In this document: positions 11,722 to 25,556 of the stretch, piece by piece
Numbering within the stretch: position 1 is the stretch's first letter
Layout of the letters: every line of letters starts with the position of its first letter
Origin: Gonapodya prolifera JEL478
Taxonomy: Eukaryota > Monoblepharomycota > Monoblepharidomycetes > Monoblepharidales > Gonapodyaceae
Length of the DNA stretch: 64,000 nt
Assembly (NCBI GenBank): GCA_001574975.1
Contig: KQ965816.1
Location: forward strand, 109,794-173,793
Reading direction: 5' to 3'
Position numbers and translations under genes: made by a program
The notes under the pieces: generated by a model
Seen by the model: the letters and a program-made list of their open reading frames with translations, nothing else
What the model was told of the DNA's origin: nothing
Databases searched by the model: none

Positions 11722-12124
11722 CACTGCTTTCAGTTCCCGTTCCTTTGCGGTCCCCGTCTCCGCCAAAAAGTATGCTAGATTCTTCCTCCGTTTGCTGTCC
11801 TTGGCCTTCTTGTCGGAAGCCAGTCCCTCTACGACGATGGCCAACCATCAACGTTTTTCTCCAACGATGGTCTCAACCCTGATATCAACGCCCACCTTCC
11901 ATCGCCTTCAATTCCTCCTTCTTTTTCTTCTCCTCCAACCTCTGCCGTTCCAATTTAAGCGCCTTCTTTTTCAGCTTGCTGACTCCTCCACTCAATCGTC
12001 CCAATCGGAGCCCATCGGTCTTCTTTCCTCCCTTCGGAGCCTTCGTCGCTTCGGTGGGCTTCTCCGCGTCCGACGCTTTCTTGTCCAGGAGGGACAGCGC
12101 TTGGTGTACGAGCTTCTTCGACAT
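11722..12124 (-). CDS. Lys/Glu-rich coiled-coil protein, family not recognised
   Basis: Start at 12124 (MSKKLVHQALSLLDKK). Exon 1 is 12124-11896 and exon 2 is 11828-11722, phase 1, joined across an intron GTGGGC...TCGTAG. The product is at least 112 residues: a short N-terminal helix, a Lys/Pro linker, then a long charged helix with strong heptad character (LKKKALKLERQRLEEKKKK) continuing into exon 2 (KDSKRRKNLAYFLAETG). At least one more short exon probably follows, ending between 11435 and 11690; a plausible last frame is LLQKMQT then stop. Size and charge suggest a nucleolar or ribosome-biogenesis factor, but that is only a guess from composition. Confidence 0.5.
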
Positions 12125-12194
12125 GTTGGAGATATTTCTGTGGTGTCCGCAGCAATTGCTCTTAAACAAAACATTTCAATAGAGAAAAAACATC

Positions 12195-14629
<2,435 letters not shown>

Positions 14630-14776
14630 TGCTGGATGTTGGTGATTTCGGAAGGTCAATTCCAGGAAGCCGTGGCCGGCGACCACGGCCGACACCGAAA
14701 ACCGAGCATTCGGATCGGAGCCCCTCTCGGTGCGGAGAAGCTCGTTCTTGCACAAGCACTTATTAATGTGTAGCAA

Positions 14777-15172
14777 TCCTCTCAGTGATTCCTGGTTTTC
14801 GCGCGGACCTCAATGTTCGACAAGAAGGAGCTGCGGCGGGCAGCGTGAGGATTCCCGTAGTCGTTACGTTTGGTGAACATCCGATAACAACAATATTTAC
14901 ATGTTCAGTGCAATATGCGCCGCTCGGACGTGTTACATAATGCGGACGGCAAAACGGAAGTAGAAGGATTCCGTCGGTCTAACTCCCAAAGCCACGATGA
15001 AAGGACAATCCTTCAGCTCCTAACGACTTTACTCCATTCATCGCTTTGGACTTGAACCGCTGCTGGGAGTTGACCTGGTTTGCCGCGATGTGAGCAGAGA
15101 GGCGGACGCAACCACACCGTTCGTGAAGGAGGCTCACCCTCTCCAAATCGTTTTTCCTCAGAGATAGTGCCG
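14777..15172. other. Divergent intergenic region
   Basis: About 400 bp upstream of the plus-strand Cys-rich gene and beyond the start of the minus-strand PLP gene. It presumably holds both promoters. I see no sequence motif I would name. Confidence 0.35.
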
Positions 15173-16206
15173 ATGACACCGCTCGCATTGCTCACAATTT
15201 GGGCTGCTCTGATTTTTGCGTCCCACACTTTGAAAACCGTTTACGGGGGAAGGGGACCAGCATGTGAGATGGAAGCAATTTCGAGCACGTCCTGCAACGA
15301 GTCCTCATTCCTGGACCCACGTGGTACAGGATGTGTGCCCGGCCTCTACCGACCGCCGGGAAGCACCTCAGCATGTCTTCTGTGCCCGCAAGGCACCTTT
15401 TCTAAAATCACTGGCGCAACCGAATGCACCCCGTGTCCCGCCGGAACGTTTTCTGGCGCACATGGTGCTACCAAATGCGCGCCGTGCCCTGCTGGGACGA
15501 GCTCACCACAAGACTCGAACTCCTCCACTTCTTGCGTCGAATGCGATCGTGGCATGTATGCTCCAGTCGAGGGATCTGTGTGCGCCATTTGCCCCAGCGG
15601 AAGCTTCAACAAAAGGATCCACCGCGTGCACCTCGTGTGACCCGGGCCATTATTCCACACCCGGACGTCCCTCGTGCATTCAATGCGGTGCTGGGACGTT
15701 CGCACCTACCCGCGGATCATTGTCATGCCAAAGATGTCCCGACGGAACCTCCCCATATCCGTCGTCAAGCTTTTGTGCACCATGTCCTGGAGGCTCCTAT
15801 TCCAGTCCCAACAACACGTTTTTCACTGCTTGCAACTGGGGAACGTTCTCGTCTGATGGGTCGACGAACTGCACACTCTGCCCTTCTGGGACGACGTCGA
15901 GCCACAGAACTTCTTACTGTTTAGCGTGTCGCGAGAACACGTGGAGCTCCCCGGATATGATTTGCGAGCCTTGTCCTGTGGGAAGCTCCGCCCCGAGTGG
16001 AATTTCGGGTTGTGTCTGCGATGATGGACTCGTGTTTGATCCGGTGCAACGCGTTTGCATTGCTCAAACGTGAGTACGTAGGTGAATGAATGTGTTACTT
16101 GGTCTCCTCCAGACGGAGTTGTGTCAAGTGTAAAAATAGGTTCTATATAACTGCATGTTTCGTCTAACAGGAGTACCCCGTCTTCTTCGACCACCGCCTC
16201 GATACT
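15173..16206 (+). pseudogene. Secreted Cys-rich (GCC2/GCC3, TNFR-like) surface protein, damaged copy
   Basis: Start at 15173: a signal peptide (MTPLALLTIWAALIFAS), then repeated ~18-residue CxxC units of the ephrin-receptor-like/GCC2-GCC3 type (CPAGTFSGAHGATKCAPC and so on). The block ends with CVCDDGLVFDPVQRVCIAQT. A phase-2 intron (16070-16170) then leads into a Ser/Thr stalk exon (STPSSSTTASI). The neighbour starting at 16633 has the same organisation, including the same intron position after its own Cys block, so the two are paralogues. One extra A in the AAAA run near 15613 breaks the frame; removing it restores SFNKGSTACTSC. After 16206 no stalk, module or anchor continues, so this copy is both frameshifted and 3'-truncated. 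The Cys-rich repeats suggest extracellular adhesion or ligand binding. Confidence 0.7.
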
Positions 16207-16632
16207 GTAAGTTCTTTTCAATGATTAGTTATCTTATTACAACCTCAACGTGATGTCTTTTGGTCGGTTGACAACTGTGGCACTGGCAACTTTCCTCGCC
16301 TCGTGTGCAAGTCTGACCCCAAACATATGATCATTGTTGATGCACCTTCCGTGAAGACGGTGCACCGGAATGGAAGCGCCCCACCATCACCGCTCGGCAA
16401 AACACCGCAAAAACTCAACCACCCAAATTCGAGAGTAAAGCCGACGGAACCCTGAAAGCCACACTGCAGACCGAGATGCAATTTTGTTTTGTCCGACATA
16501 TTCAAGTCGGGTCGACACTGGGCTGGTCATCGACTCAGAGTTTCGGACATCACGCCTGAGTGAGTGTTCCGACGTTTCACGATGACTGATCACCACCGGT
16601 CGAAACGGGCGCTTAAACCCATTCTTACAGCA
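16207..16632. other. Spacer between Cys-rich paralogues
   Basis: A 60-codon open frame around 16255-16455 contains NCGTGNFPRLVCKSDP but matches nothing I recognise; it may be a decayed downstream exon of the preceding gene. No other feature is seen. Confidence 0.3.
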
Positions 16633-19600
16633 ATGGCTAGGAGGTCACTCGCTTTGATCTCGCCGAGAATATTCCTCTTGTTGACGATATGGGTCGTCAT
16701 TTTGGTTCGCGCTGGTGAGATTTCGTACTCGACACACAAGAAGCTCCATCATATCACTAAAGCATTCCGTTTCAAACCTTCGCTCTACGTCTGGTGCCAC
16801 CAGAGACATGCAATCCCGGAACTTTCTCGAGACCCACCGGATGTGTTTCATGCCCAGAAGGCACATACTCCACCACGATCAACGCAACCGCATGCACCGT
16901 ATATCCAGTGGGGACTTTTTCAGGATTTGGCGCCACCGGCTGCTCCACCTGTCCTGCCGGCACGCGATCCAGCACCCCAGGTCCTTCAAGCCCGGGCGCC
17001 TCGAGCTGCACAAAGTGCTCTCCGGGGACATTTTCCGGAGTAGGAGCTGGAAGTTGTACTGTCTGTCCTGCTGGAACGTCGTCCATCGCAGGCGCCTCCA
17101 GTTGTACTCCCTGTTTTGCCGGGTCTTTTTCGAACACCGGATCGGGAAGCTGCACTGCTTGTCCTGAGGGGACGTTTGCTGGAACAAACGGCGCTATGAG
17201 CTGTCAGATCTGCCCTGTGGGCACAGCATCTACGCCAGGTCGCACAATCTGTAGTCCATGTACTGCAGGAAGCTTCTCAAACTCCACTGGATCGGCCGCA
17301 TGCACACAGTGTCCCGCGGGGACATTTTCACTCCCTCAAGCTAGCACCTGTTCCATTTGCCCTGCTGGCACAAGCTGGAGCGCAGGTGCTTCCAGCTGTA
17401 CCACGTGCTTCCCGGGAACGTTCTCTGCGGCAGGCGCTGGCAGCTGCCTTGTTTGTCCCACAGGGACGTACGCAAATCTGGGAGGATCGACATCGTGCAA
17501 CGTTTGTCCTTCCGGCACAACATCCACAACAAGTCGGACAACTTGCGACTTTTGCTCCGCGGGGTGGTATTCCGTCACTGGGGCGTCCGCTTGCATTGCG
17601 TGTGCTGCGGGCACGTTTTCTAGCAAAGGGGCGGGCAACTGTTCAAGCTGCCCAGCAGGAACTTTCTCTGGATCTGGAGCATCGGCTTGCACAAATTGCG
17701 CTTCGGGAACATTTTCTACCTCTCCTGGAAGCACGTCATGTACCACGTGCCCCAGTGGAAGCTATGCCCTCGCTGTTGGATCGACTTCGTGTCTTCCCTG
17801 TCCTGCTGGAACGCTATCGATACCCAGCCGTGCATCATGTGACTTTTGCCCAACTGGGTCGTACTCTACTGTTGGAGCATCCATATGTACGCCTTGTCCA
17901 GCTGGAAATTTTTCGTCGTCTCGTGGAGCGTCTTTTTGCCAGGCGTGTGCTCTTGGAAGCTCTTCCAACTCAGGAGCTTCTGAATGCTCAGCATGTGTAG
18001 CTGGTACATTCTCCAACAGTTCTGGATCACCGACTTGTTCCAATTGTCCCGATGGCACATATTCGTTCATGGGAGCAACTTCATGCACCTTGTGCCCTCC
18101 CGGTACACGCTCCACCGAACAAAGATCTACATGTGATTTTTGCTCCGCGGGAACCTTCTCGACGGGAGGTGCAGCAATTTGCTCAGTGTGTCCATCTGGT
18201 TCTTTTTCGGCTGCCCGGGCGTCAAGCTGCAGTCCATGTCCTGCAAATACTTGGACGATTGACCACGTCACGTGCAAAGCTTGCCCGAGCGGAAGTACAT
18301 CCATCAGTGGAAGCGCATCTTGCGAATGTGGGCTGCGTCTTGTGTTTGATAGCAGCAAAGGAATCTGTGTCATGCAAACGTGAGGATGCAAGCATTTGTT
18401 TGTGATCAGGTCTGAACAATTGATCATATTTTTCTTTTTCTGATCAGGACGACTACAACGAGAAAAACAACTTCCGTGACGTACGTTGGCTAAAGCGATT
18501 GCACTCTCACGACTTACAGATAATTACTGCATTCCTGTTCACTCCAGGGTACCTTCAACTACAACACTCACGGTGACATCCGTCAAATCTTCGACGACCA
18601 CTGCAACAAGTACTTCTCTCAATTTCCGGACAACAACCATATCTTTTATGACGCTTTCTTCTTCTATAACTTCCGAGACACTTCCAATCTTGACGACCAC
18701 GTCTACGGAAACAAAAGAGTCTCTTCATGCCTCTTCCACGAGTACAGAACCATCGATAACCACAATTTCGATTGCGCACACGACGGAGACGTGGCGATAT
18801 TCAACAACTAAAACGCTCGCAACAACAGTATACAACGGTGCTCTGGCTTCTTCCTCGACTACCCTCGAGGAACCCAGTACAGTGTTCACCATAACCACTT
18901 CCACTCAGGTGCTCAACTCGCCCGTTTCTACCACATCCAGTTTTACAACGACAACTCTCGACTCAGTTTCCCCGCCAACGACTATTGGAGTTATTACCTC
19001 TGCCAGCCCTGAAGATTTGATATCAGCTTCAACACGGACAAGTCTTCTCCGTACTACTACCAGCACAACATTTGTTCGAAAACTTTCGCAGTCTACTTCA
19101 CTTCCCTCAACCCAAATGTATACATCAATTCTGACAAGAAGCTCTACGTGAGTCAACTTGAATTAACGACTTTGCATTTGCTGATTTCTGCCTACCAATT
19201 TCGCTCACTAGAGTGCGTTTCTCGAGCTCAGGATCGATTATTACCACAGGAGTAGATCATCACTCTTCAAGTTTTTCAACTACCCAGCGGTAAGTCCCAT
19301 ACGGTTTGGTTTTGTCGCAGTTCAAGCGATTTTGAATCTCATAAATTTTAATTAAAGGACCTCAACGAAGTGAGTGACCAATTGAAGTTTTTTGCTAGAG
19401 CCTTTCACAGTGTATTCACAAACACGTACAAATGCTGTTTCCATTGTAGATCGCGCACGAAGACACGATCTCGCTCCACTTCGACTACACGTCCGGAAAC
19501 AACCTCCAGGACAAAAACAAAATCGTGGTCAAGAACAGCATCGACAAGTGCGCAACCAACTCCCGCCCCCGAAACTCGAACATGTGATTCTATTTATTAC

Positions 19601-20685
19601 AGTTATCTCTCCGGTCAACCGCTTACAGATCGGGACTTCGGAGATTGGAACAAATGGTTGGTTTGCGAGTGGGACGCCCAGTGCTGTTTCTCAGCGCTTA
19701 CACAACCTTTTTCCGAATCGGACCTCCTGAATACGAAGGAGTTGCCAAAGATGTTCGTACCAAAGAACCTCTTCTCATGTCGAGTAACCCAACTGACTAT
19801 TTGATCGTTTGAACAATAGGGTTTCCGGATGGTATTAAGGGTACAGATAGTACCTGCGACAGCATTTACGCAACGTTTGTTTCGGGTGGAAAGCTCTTGG
19901 CTGAGGATTTCAAGGACTGGGAGTTGTGGTGAGTAACTGGTACTCCACATAAATGTTGCCATTTGACTGTACTTTCTGCGACGCATTGACAGGAATTGCA
20001 AGACGTGTGAGTCACATTTGTGACACTCGACTCGGAGCGATTGGGAGTGAATTGCAAGCGTGATCTTCGTCGTGCGGGCGGGCGCATATTTCCCACCATT
20101 ATAGGGTTCCCGGGAGGTATCGGTCAACGTCGCACCTGCGATACCATCTATTCCGCTTATCTAGCTGGATCGCAAATGAATGCGGAAGACTTTGCAGACT
20201 GGGAAGCGTGGTGAGTGGTCATGTATGTCGTGAACTTAAATTACCCTTGATGTTCACGAATTATCGGTTAAGGTCATGCGAAACCTGTGCGTTTATGTCG
20301 TATGATGGCACCCTTCACCCTTTCGTGAATTCTTGCTCTCCTGTTCAACAGGGGGGCCGAAAGGAATTGGGCGCATCCGATCGTGTGATAGCATTTATAG
20401 CGACTACATGAATGGTGCCACTATGCAATGGAACGACTACAAGGATTGGAACAACTGGTGAGTCTACTATGTCATTAGTGTGACGTATCAACTACGAGTG
20501 GAATTATGTCACATCCCGTTCGTTTCCCCAATCACGGGAAATAGCAACCACTCGATGCAGGGACTGCAACCAATGTGAGTGGAGGAGCTGTTTGTGATGT
20601 TTTGTAGCAGGCATTAATCTTCGTTTATTATATATATATTTTTGCATGCAAAGGGTTTCCTCGAGGAATTTGGGGGCCAAAGTAG
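16633..20685 (+). CDS. 998-aa Cys-rich surface protein with Ser/Thr stalk and micro-exon-linked repeat modules
   Basis: Exons 16633-16714, 16804-18379, 18448-18480, 18548-19147, 19212-19289, 19358-19369, 19450-19656, 19739-19752, 19820-19928, 19993-20006, 20105-20210, 20273-20286, 20352-20457, 20561-20574 and 20654-20685 keep one frame to TAG. Layout: signal peptide (RIFLLLTIWVVILV); one huge exon with nearly 30 CxxC units of the GCC2/GCC3 type (for example CPAGTFSGSGASACTNC), ending CECGLRLVFDSSKGICV; about 300 residues almost purely Thr/Ser/Pro (O-glycosylated stalk likely); then four copies of a module TCDSIYxxYLxGxxLxxxDFxDWxxW followed by WxCxxW. No transmembrane helix or GPI signal is evident. 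The protein may be wall-bound, or the last exon may use GTAGAC at 20682 to splice on towards the kinase gene that follows. Extracellular sensing or adhesion is inferred; no function is known to me. Confidence 0.82.
19450..20574 (+). repeat. Four-fold exon-pair repeat (long exon plus 14-nt micro-exon)
   Basis: The module array of the 998-aa protein. Long exons end in TG just after DWxxW. Each is followed by a 14-nt exon: 19739-19752, 19993-20006, 20273-20286, 20561-20574. These read WSCQRW, WNCKTW, WSCETW and WDCNQW across their junctions. The next long exon starts with GG and reads W-[FG]-P-x-G-I. Every long exon is entered in phase 1 and left in phase 2, and every micro-exon does the reverse, so exon pairs can be duplicated without breaking the frame. 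The unit looks like a recently amplified exon pair with its introns. Confidence 0.85.
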
Positions 20686-21059
20686 ACACGATCTGTCATC
20701 TGTGAAGTTTGCCGTATATTTGTTCGGGGATTCATTTCACAAGAAGGCGGGAGGGAGGGCAAGGAAGGGTGTGACAGTCACATATCTTTCGCTCCCACTC
20801 ACGAAGTTTCCGTTTGGGGCAGGGATGTGGTCAGCGTATGTGAGCATGATAGTGTAGTGTATTCTTTAGCGCCAAGGTGTGTGGGCCCTGTGCCTCGTGT
20901 GACAAAAGTTCCATTTTCAGTCTCCGATGCTTGCGGCAAAGGAGACTGAAGTGGAGCCCCTTGTGTGTCGATCGGTACCGCAAATAAGCTGCGTAGAGAG
21001 AAGTGAAAGACGAGGGGAGGAGGCAAGGTGATGGAAGAGGACGGGGTAGCGAAGGTGGA

Positions 21060-23694
21060 GACTCGGGGCCAAGGCTGCAGGCAGCGCGCGTGCCCGAGTT
21101 CTGGGGGTAGACCTTTCAGAAATTGCATGGACTGGCTCGAAACTCGGCAGTGGCGGGTTTGGGTCTGTCTATCGTGGATGGTGGAGAGGGATTCCTGTCG
21201 CTCTCAAACAGTCATTCTGGACGAATCTCGCGCTTTCGCCCAAAGCCCTATCAGCGATGACGCTCTAGCCGTAGAGTGCGCCAACGAAACTCGACAGTCA
21301 CCTGCGGCATCTAAAGGATCAGCACATCTCGGGGTTGAAACTCGTTTCGGAGACCCGGACGGGACCGGTTTTCAAAACCAGCACTACTCGTTTCGGAGAC
21401 CCGGACGGGACCGGTTTTCAAAACCAGCACTACTCGTTTCGGAGACCCGGACGGGACCGGTTTTCAAAACCAGCACTCGCCTGCCAGGACAGCCAACTCG
21501 GCTGCCAGGACAAAAGAATCGCCTGACAGGACACGGAACTCGCACCTTTGCACCTGACGATAGTTCTGAAGGAGGATACACCTGGAAGGTACGTCGATAA
21601 TGCTACAACCAACCCAAGCCCATACGCAAATGTTACCTTCTCCCAGGACTTCGACAGAGAAGCATTTGTTTGGTACACAACGTCTTCTCCGTTCGTCCTT
21701 CCACTATACGGAATTGGCAACGACGTGAATGGCAAACCATTCTTTGTTTCTCCCATCATGGAGAATGGGAGCGCGGAAGAATATCTCACAAAATATAAGG
21801 AGAAGTGCAACGGTGATGACTCAGCATATCACAAAGAATGTCTAGGCTTGGTGAGATCATTTGCGTTGGTGTCGCCTAGTTATCTGTTGAAACAGTAATA
21901 CACTGGAGCAGCTCTACGATGTCGCCAGAGGCATTTCATACCTCCACAACGTTGCCCGAGTAAAGCACACCGACCAGAAGTCAGGAAACGTTCTCGTCAC
22001 CTCTCAGGGACGCGGTGTTCTTACTGACTTTGGCTTCGCTCTTCTGGGTGCCGGTAATGGCACTTGGAACATTATTTACATGCCTCCAGAGCGTCTTGTT
22101 TACTACTTGGCTCTTTCTGAGCCCTCGGACAACCCTCCCAGACCATCTGCCACTACTGTAAAACATGCGGTCACAATCGCAGGGGACGTATATGCGTTTG
22201 GCATCATGATATGGGTGGTGAGTCACAAGTCGTTCCTGTTGCTTGCGAACTCGAAAGCTAATGTCATAATGCACCGTAGTTCTGGACGCTGATGTCTCCC
22301 TACGATTGTGATGATGATGATATGAAGGAAGTCTTTGGAAAGGCCCTCAAAGAAGGGATACGGCCAACAATTCCCCACACCATGCCTGACAACATTGCTG
22401 CCTGCGCTATTGGGCTCATCATCCTAGATACCGTCCATCGTTTCAAGCGATTGTTGCTGAGCTCGAAAACATGTGGTGCTGTTTGTTGCTTTGTACACAA
22501 AGTTGAACGTGTTTCTGATTTGATTCTCGACCTTGCAGTCCAGAACTCTCACAATTCCGACCTGCACCATCCAACGACCAGATCTTCAAGTCTGGGGAGA
22601 CCGATGTGTTGATTGATGCCGAGACTGCATTTCAACGTGCGCGCATATCTTTCGGCGCAGGAAACCTCACACAAGCTTTACTGTAATACAACCGTGCAGC
22701 AGAGCTTGACCACCTCGAGCCGCATTATGAGTGTCGCGAATGGTGCTGAGCCTCTGCCGCCGTGACATGGATATGGCTGCAAAATGGTACAAGAGAGCCG
22801 CAACAAGCAGCCATCCAAGCTCGCTGTGCGCTCTGGGTGACTTTTACTCCCACGGAGTTGGATCTTGTGCAAAAAATTATGATTTTGCAATCGATTGTTA
22901 CCGACATGCCGCAGAACAAGGTCACATTATTGCTCAGACGAAGCTCGGGCTCATGCTTATGCATCGATATGGGGTCAATTGGAACTATCAAGAAGCTGTG
23001 AAGTGGTTGAACATAGCTGCAGAGCACGGATTTCCTCTGGCTAAGGTCCTCCTCGCAGAATTGCTTGAACTTGGTGTGGAAGAGAACCTTAAGAAAGCTG
23101 AAAGTCTTATGGCTGACGTAGCAAACCATGGAAATGTTTGATGCACAGTTCAGCATGGGGATGGTGTGCGAATCCCGACAAGATTTTGAGGAAGCGAGAC
23201 GGTGGTATGAAGCAGCAATAAGACAAGGCCACGCTGGGGCAATGGTCAATCTTGGGGACCTTTTCTTCCATGGTTTGCTGGAGGACACTCTTGATGGTGA
23301 CGCAGGTAAAAGGAGCGCACAAAAAAGGGAAAACTGCGGAGTGGTACGAGAGAGCAACCGACCATTGGCATCCAGCAGGATGTGAAAATCTTGGTTCCTG
23401 TATTACAATGGTATTGGAGTGGAGAAGGACAGCAATCGCGCGTATGACTTTCTCGCAGCGTGGGGAAGGATCCGTGAACTGTTTCACCCAGGCTTGAGAG
23501 CTGCGAAGGGTTGGGTGTTCGTGGAACAGGGAACCTGGCACACGTTCCTGACTATCTCCGGGCTCATTTTGAGCGTTTGTGGAATGGGATGGACCGCAAT
23601 ATAGATATTGAGAGAACGTTTGTACCGTTGGACGCCGTGTGGGGGCTGGTCTTTACAGACGCAGAAGTGAACAATATCGCATTAAGCAGTAAGT
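21060..23694 (+). pseudogene. TKL-type protein kinase with C-terminal Sel1 repeats, disrupted
   Basis: Kinase N-lobe at about 21100-21245: glycine loop LGSGGFGSVYRGWW and catalytic lysine in PVALKQSF. Hinge region near 21690-21780 (PFVLPLYGIG, MENGSAEEYL). The C-lobe at 21905-22230 has HTDQKSGNVLV (catalytic HxD, Lys, Asn), TDFGFA, MPPERL and DVYAFGIMIW. It ends with FRPAPSND after 22540. These are tyrosine-kinase-like features and all catalytic residues are present. From about 22620 come Sel1/TPR-like units (AAKWYKRAATSSHP, AIDCYRHAAEQGH, EEARRWYEAAIRQGHAGAM, TAEWYERA). Breaks: TAA at 22682-22684 where a Sel1 helix expects Gln, plus frame changes near 22745, 23140, 23310 and 23395. A 46-bp minisatellite interrupts the kinase coding region. 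It may once have been the intracellular half of the preceding surface protein, but no membrane span joins them. Confidence 0.65.
21341..21479 (+). repeat. 46-bp minisatellite, three copies
   Basis: Three nearly perfect tandem copies with starts at 21343, 21389 and 21435. Each has the palindromic core GGTTTTCAAAACC preceded by GGAGACCCGGACGGGACC. Because 46 is not divisible by 3, a reading frame passes through all three frames across the array. It sits between the kinase N-lobe and hinge segments, presumably within an intron or as an insertion that broke the exon. Confidence 0.85.
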
Positions 23695-23760
23695 GTCACT
23701 TTCAATGTTGAGCCCTGAACACGTCTGTACAACTTTCACTTATCACTCTCGCCAAAAAAG

Positions 23761-25171
23761 GTTGTGGCCTTGGCGATAAGGGGGCACAAGCTATTGCTGA
23801 AGCCCTCAAAGTCAACAAGTCCTCACCAATTTGTCTTAAAAGTGAGCTTGAAGATATCCTTTTTATTTGGTTCGTCTTTGGGCAATGAACATTTGAATGA
23901 TTTTTACTTTTTTCGCGCCATCAACAGGGAATGATATCGGCGCTGAGGGAGCACGCTCTATCGCTGACGCCATCAAAGTCAACTGTACCCTTATCGATTT
24001 GTCTCTTAAAAGTGAGTGTGGAAAAATCATTGTGGATTCATCATCGTGGATTTACTTGATTTGCTGTTGCTAATGAATGGATGACTGTACTGTACGGACC
24101 ATCTGATAGGGAACGAAATTGGCGATGTGGGTGCGAGTGCCATTGCTGATGCCTCAAAGTCGACACAACGTCGACTGAGTTGAATCTAAGTTGTGAGTGG
24201 GGAAACGTCGATTTTGCTTTTTACTTTGGACCATGACTGGTTGACTGACTGTGCTTTTAAATGTGACAGGGAACAAAATTGGTTCTGTGGGGGTGGGAGC
24301 TATCTCTGAAGCTCTCGAAGTTAACAAAACTCTCACGACTTTGATCCTTTACAGTGAGTGCGAAAACGTTATTGTTTCCTATTTGGGCTTGACTTTAGGA
24401 GCTCAACGACTGATTGGACCATGTTTACAATATGGAAGGGACTGACACTGGTGCTGATGGGTCGCGTGTTATCAAGTTAACACAACGGTGACCACTTTTA
24501 ATCTTTCCAGTACTGGTTTCCGTGAGTGGAGAAACATTATTAGCTTTGTTGTCATGATTCTTTGACTGTTGCGCCCTGTTCACTATCGCAGGGGAACAAG
24601 ATTGGCAACAAAGGCACGCTTGAAAATGCGGAAGTCCTTAGAGTCAACAAGACGCTGACTAATTTGCATCTTTCCGGTGAGTTTGAAAACGGCATGGCTT
24701 TGTATTTAGGTTGGCGTTGGGCCTTGAACGAGTGAACGGTGATCTGGGCAATGTTGTTTCAGGGAACGGCATCAGTGCTGATGGAGCCCATGCAAATGCT
24801 GAAGCACTGAAAGTCAATGCAACGCTGACCACTCTGCACCTGGAGGGTGAGTGTTGAAACATCAGGCAGTCCGCTTTGATTTGGCGTTGCCCCATTAATG
24901 TTTGACCGGTCCAATGTTCATATGTCACAGAAAACAAAATTGGCAATGATGAGGCGCGCGCTGTTGCTGAAGCCCTCAAAATTAATAAGATGCTGACCAC
25001 GTTAATTATTTCCGGTGAGTGCGGAGACAATTTGATGTGGTAATGGGTGTGAATGGTTGACTGTCGCGTGTTTATCGTGTGACAGTGAACAGGATTAGCG
25101 ATGATGGGGCGCACGTGCTATCGCCGAAAGTCTCGAAGTAAATAAAACGCCAACCACTTTGGATTTGGAGT
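23761..25171 (+). pseudogene. Leucine-rich repeat array, one repeat per exon
   Basis: Nine exon-like blocks of about 82-88 nt, each after an AG and before GTGAG, separated by introns of roughly 80-95 nt. Each encodes one 28-residue ribonuclease-inhibitor-type LRR: for example NDIGAEGARSIADAIK (23929-24012), NKIGSVGVGAISEALE (24270-24352), NGISADGAHANAEALK (24763-24846) and NKIGNDEARAVAEALK (24931-25013). Such arrays form curved binding surfaces, as in NLR proteins. At least three blocks are damaged: one base missing near 24155, a degenerate block near 24440-24510, and a frame break near 25115. The preceding exon (to about 23690) belongs to the Sel1 segment, so the LRRs are probably the C-terminus of the same kinase-Sel1 gene. 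No polyadenylation or stop is clear. Confidence 0.65.
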
Positions 25172-25556
25172 GTGAGTCTGATCAGGGACAAGCATGCTGG
25201 ATTCTGGATTCGATTTGACTCGAAAGCTGCACTATGTGCTCTTGCAACCATCAGTCGAACAGTGAAGGTGTATCTTGTCAACGTTATTTATACATATTTA
25301 TTTTGGTCATGCTATGTATTCGTCGTCAAGTAGGGATGTAGAATCACTATCTGATCTCATGTTGAAAAGCAGAATCAATCTTGTATTGCAGTGTTTCTGT
25401 ACCTGTCAGTGCAACGATCAGCCTCACGAGACTTGGACCAACGTCATTTGGGGTGGGAGCTAAGATGTCGATGCAGTCATCTCGGATAAAGCCAAAGTAC
25501 ATATACATATACACTTATTTGGTTACACACAAAACAGTTGAAAACGTGATTTATAT
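25172..25556. other. Spacer after LRR array
   Basis: AT-richer sequence with a run of ATAC/TATA-like simple repeats near 25500-25525. Nothing else is recognised. Confidence 0.4.

Noticed and set aside
18486-19151. Low-complexity Thr-rich frame as spurious
   Set aside because: Kept as coding because splice phases on both sides agree and a Ser/Thr stalk is expected between Cys-rich and module regions.
21341-21479. CRISPR-like array
   Set aside because: The 46-bp units are head-to-tail with no spacers, inside a eukaryotic gene.
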